From assembly GCF_040096355.1 (NCBI RefSeq), contig NZ_JBBMEX010000015.1, forward strand, positions 11,390 to 75,389: DNA of 64,000 nucleotides. The letters run 5' to 3'. Shown piece by piece: positions 43,423 to 52,513 of the stretch. Each line of letters starts with the position of its first letter. Positions within the stretch are counted from its first letter, which is position 1. Below the pieces are notes generated by a model. That model was given only the letters and a program-made list of their open reading frames with translations, was not told the origin of the DNA and did no database searches. The position numbers and the translations under genes were made by a program. Source of the DNA: Maccoyibacter intestinihominis (lineage in GTDB: Bacteria > Bacillota > Clostridia > Lachnospirales > Lachnospiraceae).

Positions 43423-43592
43423 GGAATCACCTTATTTTTGGATTGGCATGTAGACTTTAACGCACATATGGAATACCGAGCCGGTAAGACCATTCAGGCA
43501 CGGCAAGGGATATCCATGAGTGGCAGTCAATGACATTCGGTAAGTAAGACCAAAGAGCGTGGCCGGATGTTCCACAAATGGAGGATAAGCAA

Positions 43593-44129
43593 ATGGCAAA
43601 ATATCGTAAATTAGGCAGAACCTCAGATCAGAGAAAAGCCTTAATCAGAAACCAGGTAACAGCATTATTATACAATGGAAAAATTGTTACCACAGAAGCA
43701 AAAGCGAAAGAAGTTCGGAAAGTAGCTGAAGGTTTAATCGCCTTAGCTGTAAAAGAAAAAGACAACTTTGAAGAAGTAACCGTAACAGCAAAGGTTCCTC
43801 GCAAAGACGCTGAAGGCAAGAGAGTAAAAGAAGTTGTAGATGGTAAAAAAGTTACTGTATATGATGAAGTAGAAAAAACCATCAAAAAAGATATGCCTTC
43901 CCGCTTACATGCAAGAAGACAGATGTTAAAAGTTCTCTACCCTGTAAAAGAAGTTCCAACAGAGGGTGCTAAGAGAAAGAAAAACACAAAACAGGTTGAT
44001 TTATGTGATAAGTTATTCACAGAAATCGCACCAAAATATGCAGACCGCAACGGTGGTTACACAAGAATCATCAAAATCGGACAGCGTAAAGGTGACGGTG
44101 CTTTAGAAGTTGTACTTGAGTTAGTATAA
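43593..44129 (+). CDS. rplQ: 50S ribosomal protein L17, long form
   Basis: A 178-residue protein. It starts AKYRKLGRTSDQRKALIRNQ and ends RIIKIGQRKGDGALEVVLEL as normal L17, but the middle (about residues 62-125) has an extra charged segment including VPRKDAEGKRVKEVVDGKKV, where most L17 are only 115-130 residues long. The ATG at 43593 follows TGGAGG. A 170-base spacer without a gene separates it from rpoA. Confidence 0.93.
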   Translation: MAKYRKLGRTSDQRKALIRNQVTALLYNGKIVTTEAKAKEVRKVAEGLIALAVKEKDNFEEVTVTAKVPRKDAEGKRVKEVVDGKKVTVYDEVEKTIKKDMPSRLHARRQMLKVLYPVKEVPTEGAKRKKNTKQVDLCDKLFTEIAPKYADRNGGYTRIIKIGQRKGDGALEVVLELV

Positions 44130-44142
44130 GAGACCGTAAATA

Positions 44143-44187
44143 TGACCCGCATGAGGTATTTGAAATGTACCTCATGCGGGTCTTTTT
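44143..44187 (+). terminator. Intrinsic terminator of the ribosomal operon
   Basis: GACCCGCATGAGGTA, 9-base loop, TACCTCATGCGGGTC, then TTTTT. A perfect 15-bp stem. Confidence 0.95.
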
Positions 44188-44228
44188 ATGTGATGAAATA
44201 TTATCTCTGAGTGAAGTATCTTGAAGGG

Positions 44229-44280
44229 ATTGTAAAATAGGATCATTGTATTGTAAATATCCTAAAGGTATTGTAGAATA
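44229..44280 (+). repeat. Three direct repeats before the small DUF2007-like gene
   Basis: ATTGTAAAATA (44229), ATTGTAAATAT (44250) and ATTGTAGAATA (44270) recur every 20-21 bp, two helical turns. Possible activator sites. Confidence 0.4.
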
Positions 44281-44317
44281 TAAATAATATTTAATAAAGA
44301 TGGAGGCAGTAAACGTT

Positions 44318-44563
44318 ATGAAATTATACAGTGAGCTTTTTTGTACATATTCCATGGAAGAGAAAAACCGAGTAATTCATATTTTAGAAGAACATCAGAT
44401 ACCGTATAAAATATCTACGAATGGAAATACGATGAGGAATCTCGGCAGCAGGGGAATGGCGTTAGATCAATTCGGTGAAAAGCCGGAGGTATCCTGTGAA
44501 TACAGAATCCGTGTACCGAAGGAACAGTTAGAGCAGGCACAGCATTTATCTCACTTAGGTTAA
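44318..44563 (+). CDS. Small conserved-looking protein, possibly DUF2007-like
   Basis: An 81-residue soluble protein: MKLYSELFCTYSMEEKNRVI, then HILEEHQIPYKIST and YRIRVPKEQLEQAQHL. The order beta-alpha-beta-beta resembles DUF2007-type putative signalling proteins, which is only an inference. GGAGG lies 11 bases upstream of the ATG. Its stop region overlaps the end of the opposing kinase gene by nine bases. Confidence 0.55.
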   Translation: MKLYSELFCTYSMEEKNRVIHILEEHQIPYKISTNGNTMRNLGSRGMALDQFGEKPEVSCEYRIRVPKEQLEQAQHLSHLG

Positions 44564-45964
44564 GGTCAGCGTAAAAATAAACTCTGTGCCAACACCTTCC
44601 GTACTGATGACGTTGATATTTTCATCATGTGCTTCGACAATTTCTTTTACGATCGAAAGGCCGAGCCCGGTGCCGCGTTTGTCCCTGCCACGGGAGAGGT
44701 CTGTCTTGTAGAAACGCTCCCAGATTTTGGTGACGCAGTCTTTCGGAATACCCATACCATAGTCTTTGATGGAAATATAGGCTTTTCCATTGCGGGAAAT
44801 CGTTTCAATCGTAATCTTAGAATCAAAGTGGGAAAATTTGATGGCATTGTCGATCAAATTATAAAGCACCTGCTGGATCTTTCCCATATCGGCATGGACA
44901 CGAAGAGAACCGGAAGAAAGTAACAGCTCAAAAGAAAGATGCTTTTCTTTGCAGGTTCCTTCAAAGGTTTCGCAGATCTGCCGGATCATGCCATTGATAT
45001 CAAAATCGGTCATCTCCAGAATGACTTTTCGTGATTCGTATTTGTTCAACTCTAAGAGACTCTCTGTGAGCTTTGTCAGACGTTCCGTTTCAAATAATAT
45101 AATATTCAGGTATTTTTCTTGCATTTCAGGAGGAATTGTTCCGTCAAGCATGGCATCCACATATCCACGGATTGAGGTCAGCGGGGAACGGAAATCGTGT
45201 GAAACATTGGAAATAAAATTCCGCTGCGTTTCTTCAATCGTATCTAAATTAGAAGCCATGTAATTTAACGAGGCAGCGATGTAGCCAAGCTCGTCATCAT
45301 TGCCATGAACAGGAATTTTTTTACTGTAATTGCCTTTTGCATATTCTTTTGCGCCGATAGAAAGTGTACGAATCGGGCGGTAAACCAAGATAGCAAAGCA
45401 GATAAACAGCACTGCGGAGAACACGAACAAAAGTCCCCAGGACATATAGGAGATATTTAAAAGCTCATTATGAAATTTGTAAAATTCCTGTAAGGGTTTA
45501 TGTATGATGACATATCCGGTGGAATCTGTTCCCCATTTGAATTCAGAGGCAACACTCAGATGATTTTCGCAAAAATATCCGTAAAAGTCACCGATCAGAA
45601 AATGGGTAGAACCGAAGTCATGAATGGAGAAAGTCGGAATCGTCTCTGTACAGGAGCTATCCGTTTTGCCTGTAAACGTATAGAGAATGGTCCCGTCTTC
45701 TTTTAAGATCCAGATTGGAGAATCTAAATAACGGCACAGGTAAGAAACTGAGGACTTTTCCTCCTCGGAAAGTATGAGGCGCTCTTCGGTATGGGAATTT
45801 AGCACATCAGCAACGGATGAGGCTGCCTCTGTGAGATTGGTCACTTCATCGTGTTTTAATTTGTCAAAAGAAAGCTTCGATGTAAAGGTTGCCACGATCA
45901 AAAAGCCACACAGCCCAAAGAGCAGAAATCCAAGAAAAATTTTCGTCAGGAGTGTCCGTTTCAT
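44555..45964 (-). CDS. Sensor histidine kinase
   Basis: A 469-residue kinase: helix at about 8-28, extracytoplasmic domain of about 145 residues, second helix at about 175-195, HAMP (YRPIRTLSIGAKEYAKGNYS), HisKA with VSHDFRSPLTSIRGYVDAML, and HATPase boxes (YNLIDNAIKF, DYGMGIP, GTGLGLSIVKEIV). It follows its regulator by nine bases on the minus strand and lies in one operon with mutS2. Confidence 0.9.
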   Translation of the reverse strand: MKRTLLTKIFLGFLLFGLCGFLIVATFTSKLSFDKLKHDEVTNLTEAASSVADVLNSHTEERLILSEEEKSSVSYLCRYLDSPIWILKEDGTILYTFTGKTDSSCTETIPTFSIHDFGSTHFLIGDFYGYFCENHLSVASEFKWGTDSTGYVIIHKPLQEFYKFHNELLNISYMSWGLLFVFSAVLFICFAILVYRPIRTLSIGAKEYAKGNYSKKIPVHGNDDELGYIAASLNYMASNLDTIEETQRNFISNVSHDFRSPLTSIRGYVDAMLDGTIPPEMQEKYLNIILFETERLTKLTESLLELNKYESRKVILEMTDFDINGMIRQICETFEGTCKEKHLSFELLLSSGSLRVHADMGKIQQVLYNLIDNAIKFSHFDSKITIETISRNGKAYISIKDYGMGIPKDCVTKIWERFYKTDLSRGRDKRGTGLGLSIVKEIVEAHDENINVISTEGVGTEFIFTLTLT

Positions 45965-45973
45965 ATCTTATCC

Positions 45974-46672
45974 TCATTTCACTTCAAACTTGTATCCAAT
46001 GCCCCATACCGTAGCAATCCGCCAGTGGTCGTGATCCTTGATCTTTTCACGCAGACGTTTGACATGGACATCTACGGTTCTGGTATCACCGATATATTCA
46101 TAGCCCCAGATGTTGTCTAAAAGCTGTTCTCTGGTAAATACCTGATTTGGTGAAGAAGCCAGAAAATAGAGCAGTTCCAATTCCTTTGGAGGCATCTCAA
46201 TGGCTTTGTCATAGTAGAGAACCGAGTAATTCGAAAGATTTACGACTAAGTCATCATAGCTGACACATTTTAAATTCGGATTCTGTACGGCGTTTGGACT
46301 GACCGGCTGATAGCGGCGTAATACGGCTTTAACCCTTGCAACCAGTTCTTTGGTATCAAACGGTTTTAACATATAGTCATCAGCACCCAGTTCCAGTCCT
46401 AATACCTTGTCAAAGACTTCGCCTTTGGCAGAGAGCATGATGATCGGAGTGTTTGATTTTGCACGGATCTCACGGCAGACCTGATAGCCGTCAATGCCCG
46501 GCAGCATCAGATCTAAAATAATCAGGTTTGGCTGGTAGTTGTCAAAGACCTCTAATGCCATTTCTCCATCATGTACCATTCTGGTATCAAAACATTCCTT
46601 CGTTAAATAGAGTGCGATCAGTTCCGCAATATTTGCATCATCGTCAACGATGAGAATTTTTTGCTTGTTCAT
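45974..46672 (-). CDS. OmpR/PhoB-type response regulator
   Basis: A 232-residue regulator. Receiver: VDDDANIAELI, phospho-acceptor in LIILDLMLPGIDGY, and LKPFDTKEL. Winged helix: MPPKELELLYFLASSPNQVF and RTVDVHVKRLREKI. GAGGGA precedes the ATG. It sits 15 bases after mutS2, so the pair is likely made from the mutS2 promoter. Confidence 0.92.
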   Translation of the reverse strand: MNKQKILIVDDDANIAELIALYLTKECFDTRMVHDGEMALEVFDNYQPNLIILDLMLPGIDGYQVCREIRAKSNTPIIMLSAKGEVFDKVLGLELGADDYMLKPFDTKELVARVKAVLRRYQPVSPNAVQNPNLKCVSYDDLVVNLSNYSVLYYDKAIEMPPKELELLYFLASSPNQVFTREQLLDNIWGYEYIGDTRTVDVHVKRLREKIKDHDHWRIATVWGIGYKFEVK

Positions 46673-46687
46673 AGTAGTTCCCTCTTT

Positions 46688-49072
46688 CTATTTGAATTCG
46701 GCAATCGTTACTCCGGCATCGCCTTCGCCAAATTCTGCTAAATGATAATTCTTAATGTATTTTGATTTTTTCAGATAACCATGCACGGCATTTCTGAGTG
46801 CTCCGGTTCCTTTTCCGTGTACGATACGCACGGAGGAGAGGTGTGCAAGGTAAGCATCATCCAAATATTTGTCCAGTTCGCTGAGTGCCTCATCCACAGT
46901 CATGCCAAGCAGTTTGATCTCCGTGGAAATGGTAGCACTTTTATTCATCTTGATCTTACCGGCACTGGTCTTTCTGAATTTTTTCTCATTGGTATTCGTA
47001 TCATCGATTAAAAGCACTAAGTCATTGATATTGACCTGTGAGCGTAAAATACCCATCTGTACGAAAAGGTTGCCTTTGGCATCCGGAAGCGTGTGCACCG
47101 TTCCCTTTAAGTTCATGCTTAAGACCTTGACAGAGTCACCGATACGGAGGTTTTTCGGAGCCTTCGTATTCGCAGGGGCCTTAGGCTTCATTGCCATATT
47201 CTTTTCGACTTCGTTCATCTTATTACGCAGCTTGGTACGCTCTTTTTCCATGGTCTTGTTGTCCGCATTGACTTTTCCGTATTTCTGGAAATTGCGGATA
47301 GATTCATCTGCGACTTCTTTTGCTTCACGCAGGATCTTGTGAGCTTCTTCATTTGCTTCACGCAGGATTTTTTCACGGCTGTTATCCAGACGTTCCTGTT
47401 TTTCCTCTAAACGTTTTTTCAAGGTCTCAATTTCTGCTTTGTAAGACGAAATTTCTGCCTGTTCTTTTTCAATCGTTAAACGGCTGTCCTCTAAACGTGC
47501 GATCAGATCCTCAAAGTTCTCTTCGTTTTCCGTAATTCTGGACTTGGCATCCTCGATAATGGAAGCGTCTAAGCCGAGCTTTCCGGAGATGGCAAATGCG
47601 TTACTTTTTCCCGGAATACCGATTAAAAGACGATAGGTCGGGCTTAAAGTCTCCATGTCAAATTCACAGCAGGCATTTTCCACACCTTCCGTAGAAAGGG
47701 CAAAAACCTTGATCTCGCTGTAATGCGTCGTTGCCATGGTACGGATGCCGCGGCTATGAAGCTGTGACAAAATGGAAATAGCCAGTGCCGCACCCTCCGT
47801 CGGATCGGTTCCCGCACAAAGCTCATCAAAGAGCACTAATGACTGCTCATTGACATGTTCTAAGATCGAAACGATATTGGTCATATGGGAAGAGAAGGTA
47901 CTCAGGTTCTGTTCAATACTCTGCTCATCTCCAATATCGGCAAATACGTCTGTAAAAACGGACAACTCACTGTTATCGTTTGCCGGAATGTGAAGTCCTG
48001 CCTGTCCCATTAGTGTAAAAAGTCCAACGGTCTTTAAAGAAACGGTTTTACCACCGGTATTCGGTCCGGTTACGATCAACAGATCAAAATCGGTGCCAAG
48101 GTGGATATCGATTGGTACCACCCGTTTCGGGTCTAACAACGGATGACGACCCTTGCGGATGCGGATGCGTCCGTCGGTATTAAAGACCGGGGCAGTTCCG
48201 TTATAATCTTTTGCAAGCAATGCCTTTGCAAAGATAAAGTCAAGTTCCGATAAAATGCGATAGTCTTCTAAAATATATGGAATATATTCAGAGACTAAGT
48301 TGCTCAGATCAGCGAGGATCTTTTCAATCTCTTCCTGTTCTTTTAAATAAAGTTCTTTTAATTCATTATTTAAATTCACAACAGCGAGTGGTTCGATAAA
48401 CAGTGTGGAACCGGTGGAGGACTGGTCATGCACCATACCGGAAACCTGATTTTTATACTCGGATTTTACCGGCAGGCAGTAGCGTCCGTTACGCATGGTA
48501 ATAACGTTGTCCTGTAAGAGACCACTCGCAGAAGCGGAATTTAAAATGCTGTTCATCTGCGAGTGAATCTTATCCTGCATACCTTTCATGCTGCGGCGGA
48601 CTGCTTTTAATCCACTGCTGGCTTCATCACTGATCTCATCAGAAGAAATGATACATCTGCGGATCTCTTCTAAGAGTGGAGTCAGCGGTTCGATACCGTC
48701 AAAAAATTCATCCAAGGAATCGGAAGTCTCGGCTTCCTCCGTGCGGTCATTCCTTGAATATGCTTTGGCACGTTTTGCAACTTCTAATAAGGATGCTAAG
48801 TGCAGCAGTTCCTCAATGCTTAAGGCAGCTCCGATTTCAAGACGCTTCATGGAAGCGGTGACATCGTGAACGCCTAAAAAAGAAAGACTTCCTTTTTTGA
48901 AAATGCGGCTTAGTGCATCCGCAGTCTGTCTCTGTGCTGTTTCGATATCTGCAAGAGATGTCATAGGTGTTAATTTTTTACAACGCTGCTTTGCTGCCTC
49001 GCAGTTTGCGTGGCGCACGAGCAGATCTATGATTTTGTGATATTCTAAGGTTCTTAATGCTTTTTCGTTCAT
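46688..49072 (-). CDS. mutS2: Endonuclease MutS2
   Basis: A 794-residue protein. Residues 1-300 form the MutS core and clamp, the ATPase has Walker A TGPNTGGKTVSLKTVG and Walker B LVLFDELCAGTDPTEGAAL, a long coiled coil spans about 520-640, and a C-terminal Smr nuclease domain has VRIVHGKGTGALRNAVHGYL. Recent work ties MutS2 to splitting of collided ribosomes; older work to limiting recombination. The ATG at 49072 (MNEKALRTLEYHKI) follows GGAG; longer starts run through the promoter. Confidence 0.93.
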   Translation of the reverse strand: MNEKALRTLEYHKIIDLLVRHANCEAAKQRCKKLTPMTSLADIETAQRQTADALSRIFKKGSLSFLGVHDVTASMKRLEIGAALSIEELLHLASLLEVAKRAKAYSRNDRTEEAETSDSLDEFFDGIEPLTPLLEEIRRCIISSDEISDEASSGLKAVRRSMKGMQDKIHSQMNSILNSASASGLLQDNVITMRNGRYCLPVKSEYKNQVSGMVHDQSSTGSTLFIEPLAVVNLNNELKELYLKEQEEIEKILADLSNLVSEYIPYILEDYRILSELDFIFAKALLAKDYNGTAPVFNTDGRIRIRKGRHPLLDPKRVVPIDIHLGTDFDLLIVTGPNTGGKTVSLKTVGLFTLMGQAGLHIPANDNSELSVFTDVFADIGDEQSIEQNLSTFSSHMTNIVSILEHVNEQSLVLFDELCAGTDPTEGAALAISILSQLHSRGIRTMATTHYSEIKVFALSTEGVENACCEFDMETLSPTYRLLIGIPGKSNAFAISGKLGLDASIIEDAKSRITENEENFEDLIARLEDSRLTIEKEQAEISSYKAEIETLKKRLEEKQERLDNSREKILREANEEAHKILREAKEVADESIRNFQKYGKVNADNKTMEKERTKLRNKMNEVEKNMAMKPKAPANTKAPKNLRIGDSVKVLSMNLKGTVHTLPDAKGNLFVQMGILRSQVNINDLVLLIDDTNTNEKKFRKTSAGKIKMNKSATISTEIKLLGMTVDEALSELDKYLDDAYLAHLSSVRIVHGKGTGALRNAVHGYLKKSKYIKNYHLAEFGEGDAGVTIAEFK

Positions 49073-49100
49073 TCTGATTCTCCATACATTTATTAAGGAT

Positions 49101-49129
49101 ATTTTACCCCAAATTGTTTTGAATGAAAA
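49101..49129 (-). promoter_or_regulatory. Promoter of mutS2 operon
   Basis: Minus strand TTTTCA (49129-49124), 17 bases, TAAAAT (49106-49101). Confidence 0.55.
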
Positions 49130-49166
49130 GGAAAAAGAAAGGAAAAAAAGGGACATTAGAAATTTC

Positions 49167-49195
49167 TTGCAACAAATACGGCAAAACCGTATAAT
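49167..49195 (+). promoter_or_regulatory. Promoter of the yhaM-rlmD genes
   Basis: TTGCAA, 17 bases, TATAAT. The 170-base gap to mutS2 holds both divergent promoters. An 11-codon frame (MHNVQIDYEIY, 49227-49262) overlaps the yhaM start and could be a leader peptide. Confidence 0.8.
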
Positions 49196-49248
49196 AAAAA
49201 GGAAAAAACGAGATTTTTTAGAAAGGATGCACAACGTGCAGATTGATT

Positions 49249-50193
49249 ATGAAATATATTGAATCACTCCGAGAAGGAGAAAGAATTAGTGAAATTTACC
49301 TTTGCAAATTTAAACAAACCGCATTAACGAAAGCGGGCAAACCTTATGAAAATGTGATCTTACAGGATAAGACCGGAACTTTGGATGCAAAAATCTGGGA
49401 TGTCGGTTCGATTGGAATCGATGAGTTTGACGCTCTTGACTATGTTCAGGTCAATGGAGATGTTACCTCTTTTCAGGGGGCATTGCAGTTAAACATTAAG
49501 AGAGTGCGTGTGGCACAGGAGGGAGAATTTGATCCGACAGAATATCTGCCGATCAGTGACAAGGATATTCCACAGATGTATGCGGAGCTTTTGGACTTTG
49601 TCCGCAGCATTAAGAATCCATATTTAAGACAGCTTGCAGGCAGCTTTTTTGAGGATGAGGAGTTCGCAAAACGTTTTCAGTTCCATTCCGCTGCGAAGAG
49701 TGTCCATCACGGATTTGTCGGTGGCCTGTTAGAGCATACGTTAAGCGTAACAAAGATCTGTGATTTTTATGCAGGCAACTATCCGATCATCCACCGCGAC
49801 CTTCTGATCTGTGCAGGAATGTTCCATGACATCGGAAAGTTAGAGGAGATTTCAAGATTTCCACAGAATGATTATACGGATGAGGGCCAGCTTTTAGGTC
49901 ATATCATTATCGGTACGGAGATGATCAGTGAGCATATCCGGGCAATTCCGGATTTCCCGGTGCAGCTTGCAAATGAATTGAAGCACTGCATTTTATCCCA
50001 TCATGGGGAGCTGGAATTTGGTTCTCCGAAAAAACCGGCTCTAGTCGAGGCAATGGCTCTCAGCTTTGCCGACAACGTTGATGCAAAGATGCAGACCATG
50101 AAAGAGGCATTAGCAGCAGTGCCGCAGGGAAATACCGAGTGGCAGGGCTTTAACCGTTTCTTAGGCACGAATATCCGTAAAACGGCAGAATAA
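49249..50193 (+). CDS. yhaM: YhaM-like 3'-5' exoribonuclease (OB fold plus HD domain)
   Basis: A 314-residue protein. An OB-fold nucleic-acid binding domain (about residues 15-100: VILQDKTGTLDAKIWDV) precedes an HD phosphohydrolase domain with GGLLEHTLSVTKI, AGMFHDIGKLEE and ILSHHGELEFGSPKKP. YhaM degrades RNA and single-stranded DNA from the 3' end. The ATG at 49249 lacks a close ribosome site (AAAGGA is over 20 bases away), so a TTG at 49243 is possible. Confidence 0.85.
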   Translation: MKYIESLREGERISEIYLCKFKQTALTKAGKPYENVILQDKTGTLDAKIWDVGSIGIDEFDALDYVQVNGDVTSFQGALQLNIKRVRVAQEGEFDPTEYLPISDKDIPQMYAELLDFVRSIKNPYLRQLAGSFFEDEEFAKRFQFHSAAKSVHHGFVGGLLEHTLSVTKICDFYAGNYPIIHRDLLICAGMFHDIGKLEEISRFPQNDYTDEGQLLGHIIIGTEMISEHIRAIPDFPVQLANELKHCILSHHGELEFGSPKKPALVEAMALSFADNVDAKMQTMKEALAAVPQGNTEWQGFNRFLGTNIRKTAE

Positions 50194-50208
50194 AGGCTGG
50201 GGATCGCA

Positions 50209-51978
50209 ATGAAGAAAAATGATGTTTTGACAATCAGAATAGAAGATATGGGAGTGGATGGGGAAGGAATTGGAAAAGTGGATAACATTCCGCTTTTTGT
50301 CAAGGATGCGTTGATCGGTGATGTGGTCAGCGTGAAGATCATGAAGATGAAAAAAAATTATGGCTATGCCCGTCTGCTTGAGATTTTAGAGCCATCGAAG
50401 GACCGTGTGACTCCACCGTGCGAGTTTCACCGCTCCTGCGGTGGCTGCCAGATTCAGGCGCTTTCCTATGAAAAACAGTTGGAATTCAAACAACGGAAGA
50501 TCCGAAATAATTTAAAACGCATCGGCGGTTTTTCGGAGGAAATGTTAGAACAGGTCATGGAGCCGATCATCGGCATGGACGAGCCGTATCACTACCGCAA
50601 TAAGGCACAGTTTCCAGTGGGGAGAGACAGAGAGGGAAGGACTGTTACAGGATTTTATGCAGGCAGAACTCATACGATTATTCCAAACCGGAATTGTCTG
50701 TTGGGAATGCCGATGAATGAAAAAATTCTGGAAACAGTTCTTTCTTTTATGGAAAAATACCGGATCGAGCCGTATGATGAAAAAACGAACCGGGGCGTAG
50801 TGCGCCATGTGCTGACACGTTACGGTCATACGACAAAGGAATGGATGGTCTGTCTTGTGATCAACCGGACGAAGCTGCCGTATGCGGACGCTTTGGTGGA
50901 AGAGCTTGTAAAGTTGGAGGGCATGACCAGCATCTCCATTAATATCAATCAGAAAAATACAAATGTGATCCTTGGAGAAAAAGTGGAGACTCTCTGGGGC
51001 AGTCCGTATATTACGGACTATATTCATCTTAGGACCGGAGCAGACTGGCAGGTGGAAGGGGATGGCATTGCCTACCGTATCTCTCCGCAGTCTTTTTATC
51101 AGGTAAATCCGATCCAAACGGAGAAACTTTACTCGACGGCACTTGCTTACGCCGGCTTAACCGGCGAGGAATCGGTATGGGACTTATACTGTGGCATCGG
51201 AACGATCTCCCTGTTTTTAGCCCAGCGGGCAAAACAGGTCTACGGTGTGGAAATTGTTCCGCAGGCAATCGCCGATGCAAAAGAAAATGCAAAGCTGAAC
51301 GGCATCACCAATGCAGAATTTTTTGTCGGAAAGGCGGAGGAGGTTCTGCCGGAGTTCTATGAGCGGATGCGGCGGGGCGATTCCGGGATATCTTCCGGTA
51401 TATCTTCCGGTGTATCGGGTGCAGAGGTATCTGACATGGATGCGGCTACGGATGTACAGATGCTCACCCCGGATGTGATTGTAGTTGATCCGCCACGCAA
51501 AGGCTGTGATACAAAATGCCTGGAAACGATCGTGCAGATGTTTCCAAAACGCGTGGTTTATGTAAGCTGTGATTCGGCAACGTTAGCGCGTGACCTGAAG
51601 TTCCTGTGTGAAAACGGGTATGAGGTGAAGCGGGTGCGGGGCTGTGATATGTTTGGGCAGACGGTGAGTGTGGAGACGGTTGTTCTTTTGTCCCAACAAA
51701 AACCAGATGACACGATAGAGATTGACTTAGACCTGGACGAGCTGGATGCCACCAGTGCCGAGTTGAAAGCAACCTATCAGGAAATCAAAGATTATGTGCT
51801 GAAAGAATTTGGCTTGAAGGTTTCAAATTTATATATTTCTCAGGTAAAACGCAAATGTGGAATTGAAGTGGGAGAAAACTATAATCTGCCAAAGACAGAA
51901 AATCCCAAAGTGCTACAGTGTCCGAAAGAGAAAGAAGATGCTATCAAGGCTGCCCTGAAATATTTTGCGATGATTTAA
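50209..51978 (+). CDS. rlmD: 23S rRNA (uracil-C5)-methyltransferase, RlmD/RumA family, with C-terminal extension
   Basis: A 589-residue enzyme. Residues 1-60 are a TRAM domain, then an iron-sulfur site (CEFHRSCGGCQIQ and C160 region NRNCLLG), then the SAM fold with SVWDLYCGIGTISLFLA, VVDPPRKGCD and YVSCDSATLARDL (catalytic Cys). Two oddities: a Ser/Gly-rich insert (SGISSGISSGVSGAE, about residues 391-420) coded by a short tandem repeat, and an extra C-terminal domain of about 85 residues (EIKDYVLKEFGLKVSNLYIS onward) beyond the usual end. A transposon-type gene follows 31 bases later. Confidence 0.88.
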   Translation: MKKNDVLTIRIEDMGVDGEGIGKVDNIPLFVKDALIGDVVSVKIMKMKKNYGYARLLEILEPSKDRVTPPCEFHRSCGGCQIQALSYEKQLEFKQRKIRNNLKRIGGFSEEMLEQVMEPIIGMDEPYHYRNKAQFPVGRDREGRTVTGFYAGRTHTIIPNRNCLLGMPMNEKILETVLSFMEKYRIEPYDEKTNRGVVRHVLTRYGHTTKEWMVCLVINRTKLPYADALVEELVKLEGMTSISININQKNTNVILGEKVETLWGSPYITDYIHLRTGADWQVEGDGIAYRISPQSFYQVNPIQTEKLYSTALAYAGLTGEESVWDLYCGIGTISLFLAQRAKQVYGVEIVPQAIADAKENAKLNGITNAEFFVGKAEEVLPEFYERMRRGDSGISSGISSGVSGAEVSDMDAATDVQMLTPDVIVVDPPRKGCDTKCLETIVQMFPKRVVYVSCDSATLARDLKFLCENGYEVKRVRGCDMFGQTVSVETVVLLSQQKPDDTIEIDLDLDELDATSAELKATYQEIKDYVLKEFGLKVSNLYISQVKRKCGIEVGENYNLPKTENPKVLQCPKEKEDAIKAALKYFAMI

Positions 51979-52009
51979 GGATATCGCTGATTTCAAGGAG
52001 GAATAACAC

Positions 52010-52381
52010 ATGAAAAGCACATTTGAAAAAATGGGTGGAACCTACACACTTGGCGCAGACGGAATTTACTATCCGAATCTTGTCAGTACAGATGAAGAAC
52101 CGCATTATGGGAAATATGGAATGATGCGAAAGACATATCTTAAAGAGCATCGTCCGGCAATGTATTCTCTGTATATGTTGGAAGACAGGCTGACAGCACA
52201 TCTGAATGCTGTGGATGATGAAGCACACGAGAGAATGGATGTTCTGGTGCGTCAGATGATGGAGAAGCAAGGCGTTACAGAAGAATTGAAAGCTCGTGAT
52301 CAGATGGCGTGGGTTGGAGTTGTAAATAACATCCGGAATGCAGCGGAAGAGATTGTGTTAAAAGAATTAGTGTATATTTAA
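52010..52381 (+). CDS. TnpV-like transposon-encoded protein
   Basis: A 123-residue protein: GGTYTLGADGIYYPNLV, GKYGMMRKTYLKEHRPAMYS and MEKQGVTEELKARDQMAWVG are the pattern of TnpV proteins of clostridial mobile elements. Its function is unknown. AAGGAGG precedes the ATG. It marks the left part of the accessory region and is closed by a terminator. Confidence 0.8.
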   Translation: MKSTFEKMGGTYTLGADGIYYPNLVSTDEEPHYGKYGMMRKTYLKEHRPAMYSLYMLEDRLTAHLNAVDDEAHERMDVLVRQMMEKQGVTEELKARDQMAWVGVVNNIRNAAEEIVLKELVYI

Positions 52382-52388
52382 AGCGTGG

Positions 52389-52410
52389 AAAGCTCCTTCG
52401 GGAGCTTTTT
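52389..52410 (+). terminator. Terminator after tnpV-like gene
   Basis: AAAGCTCC, TTCG tetraloop, GGAGCTTTTT. Confidence 0.88.
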
Positions 52411-52454
52411 GCTGTTTATAAGATAATTTCTGTCGGAAAATTTGATTTAATGAT

Positions 52455-52483
52455 TTGATTTATAAAACTGGCAATGATACAAT
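52455..52483 (+). promoter_or_regulatory. Promoter of the truncated response regulator
   Basis: TTGATT, 17 bases, TACAAT, 30 bases before the gene. Confidence 0.65.
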
Positions 52484-52513
52484 TAGCGTAATTTGAAAGA
52501 AAGCGGAGAAAAT

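Noticed and set aside
46688..49234. MutS2 start at 49234
   Set aside because: The extra 54 residues are Phe/Ser-rich, cross the promoter region, and are not part of MutS2; ATG 49072 has the family N-terminus and a ribosome site.
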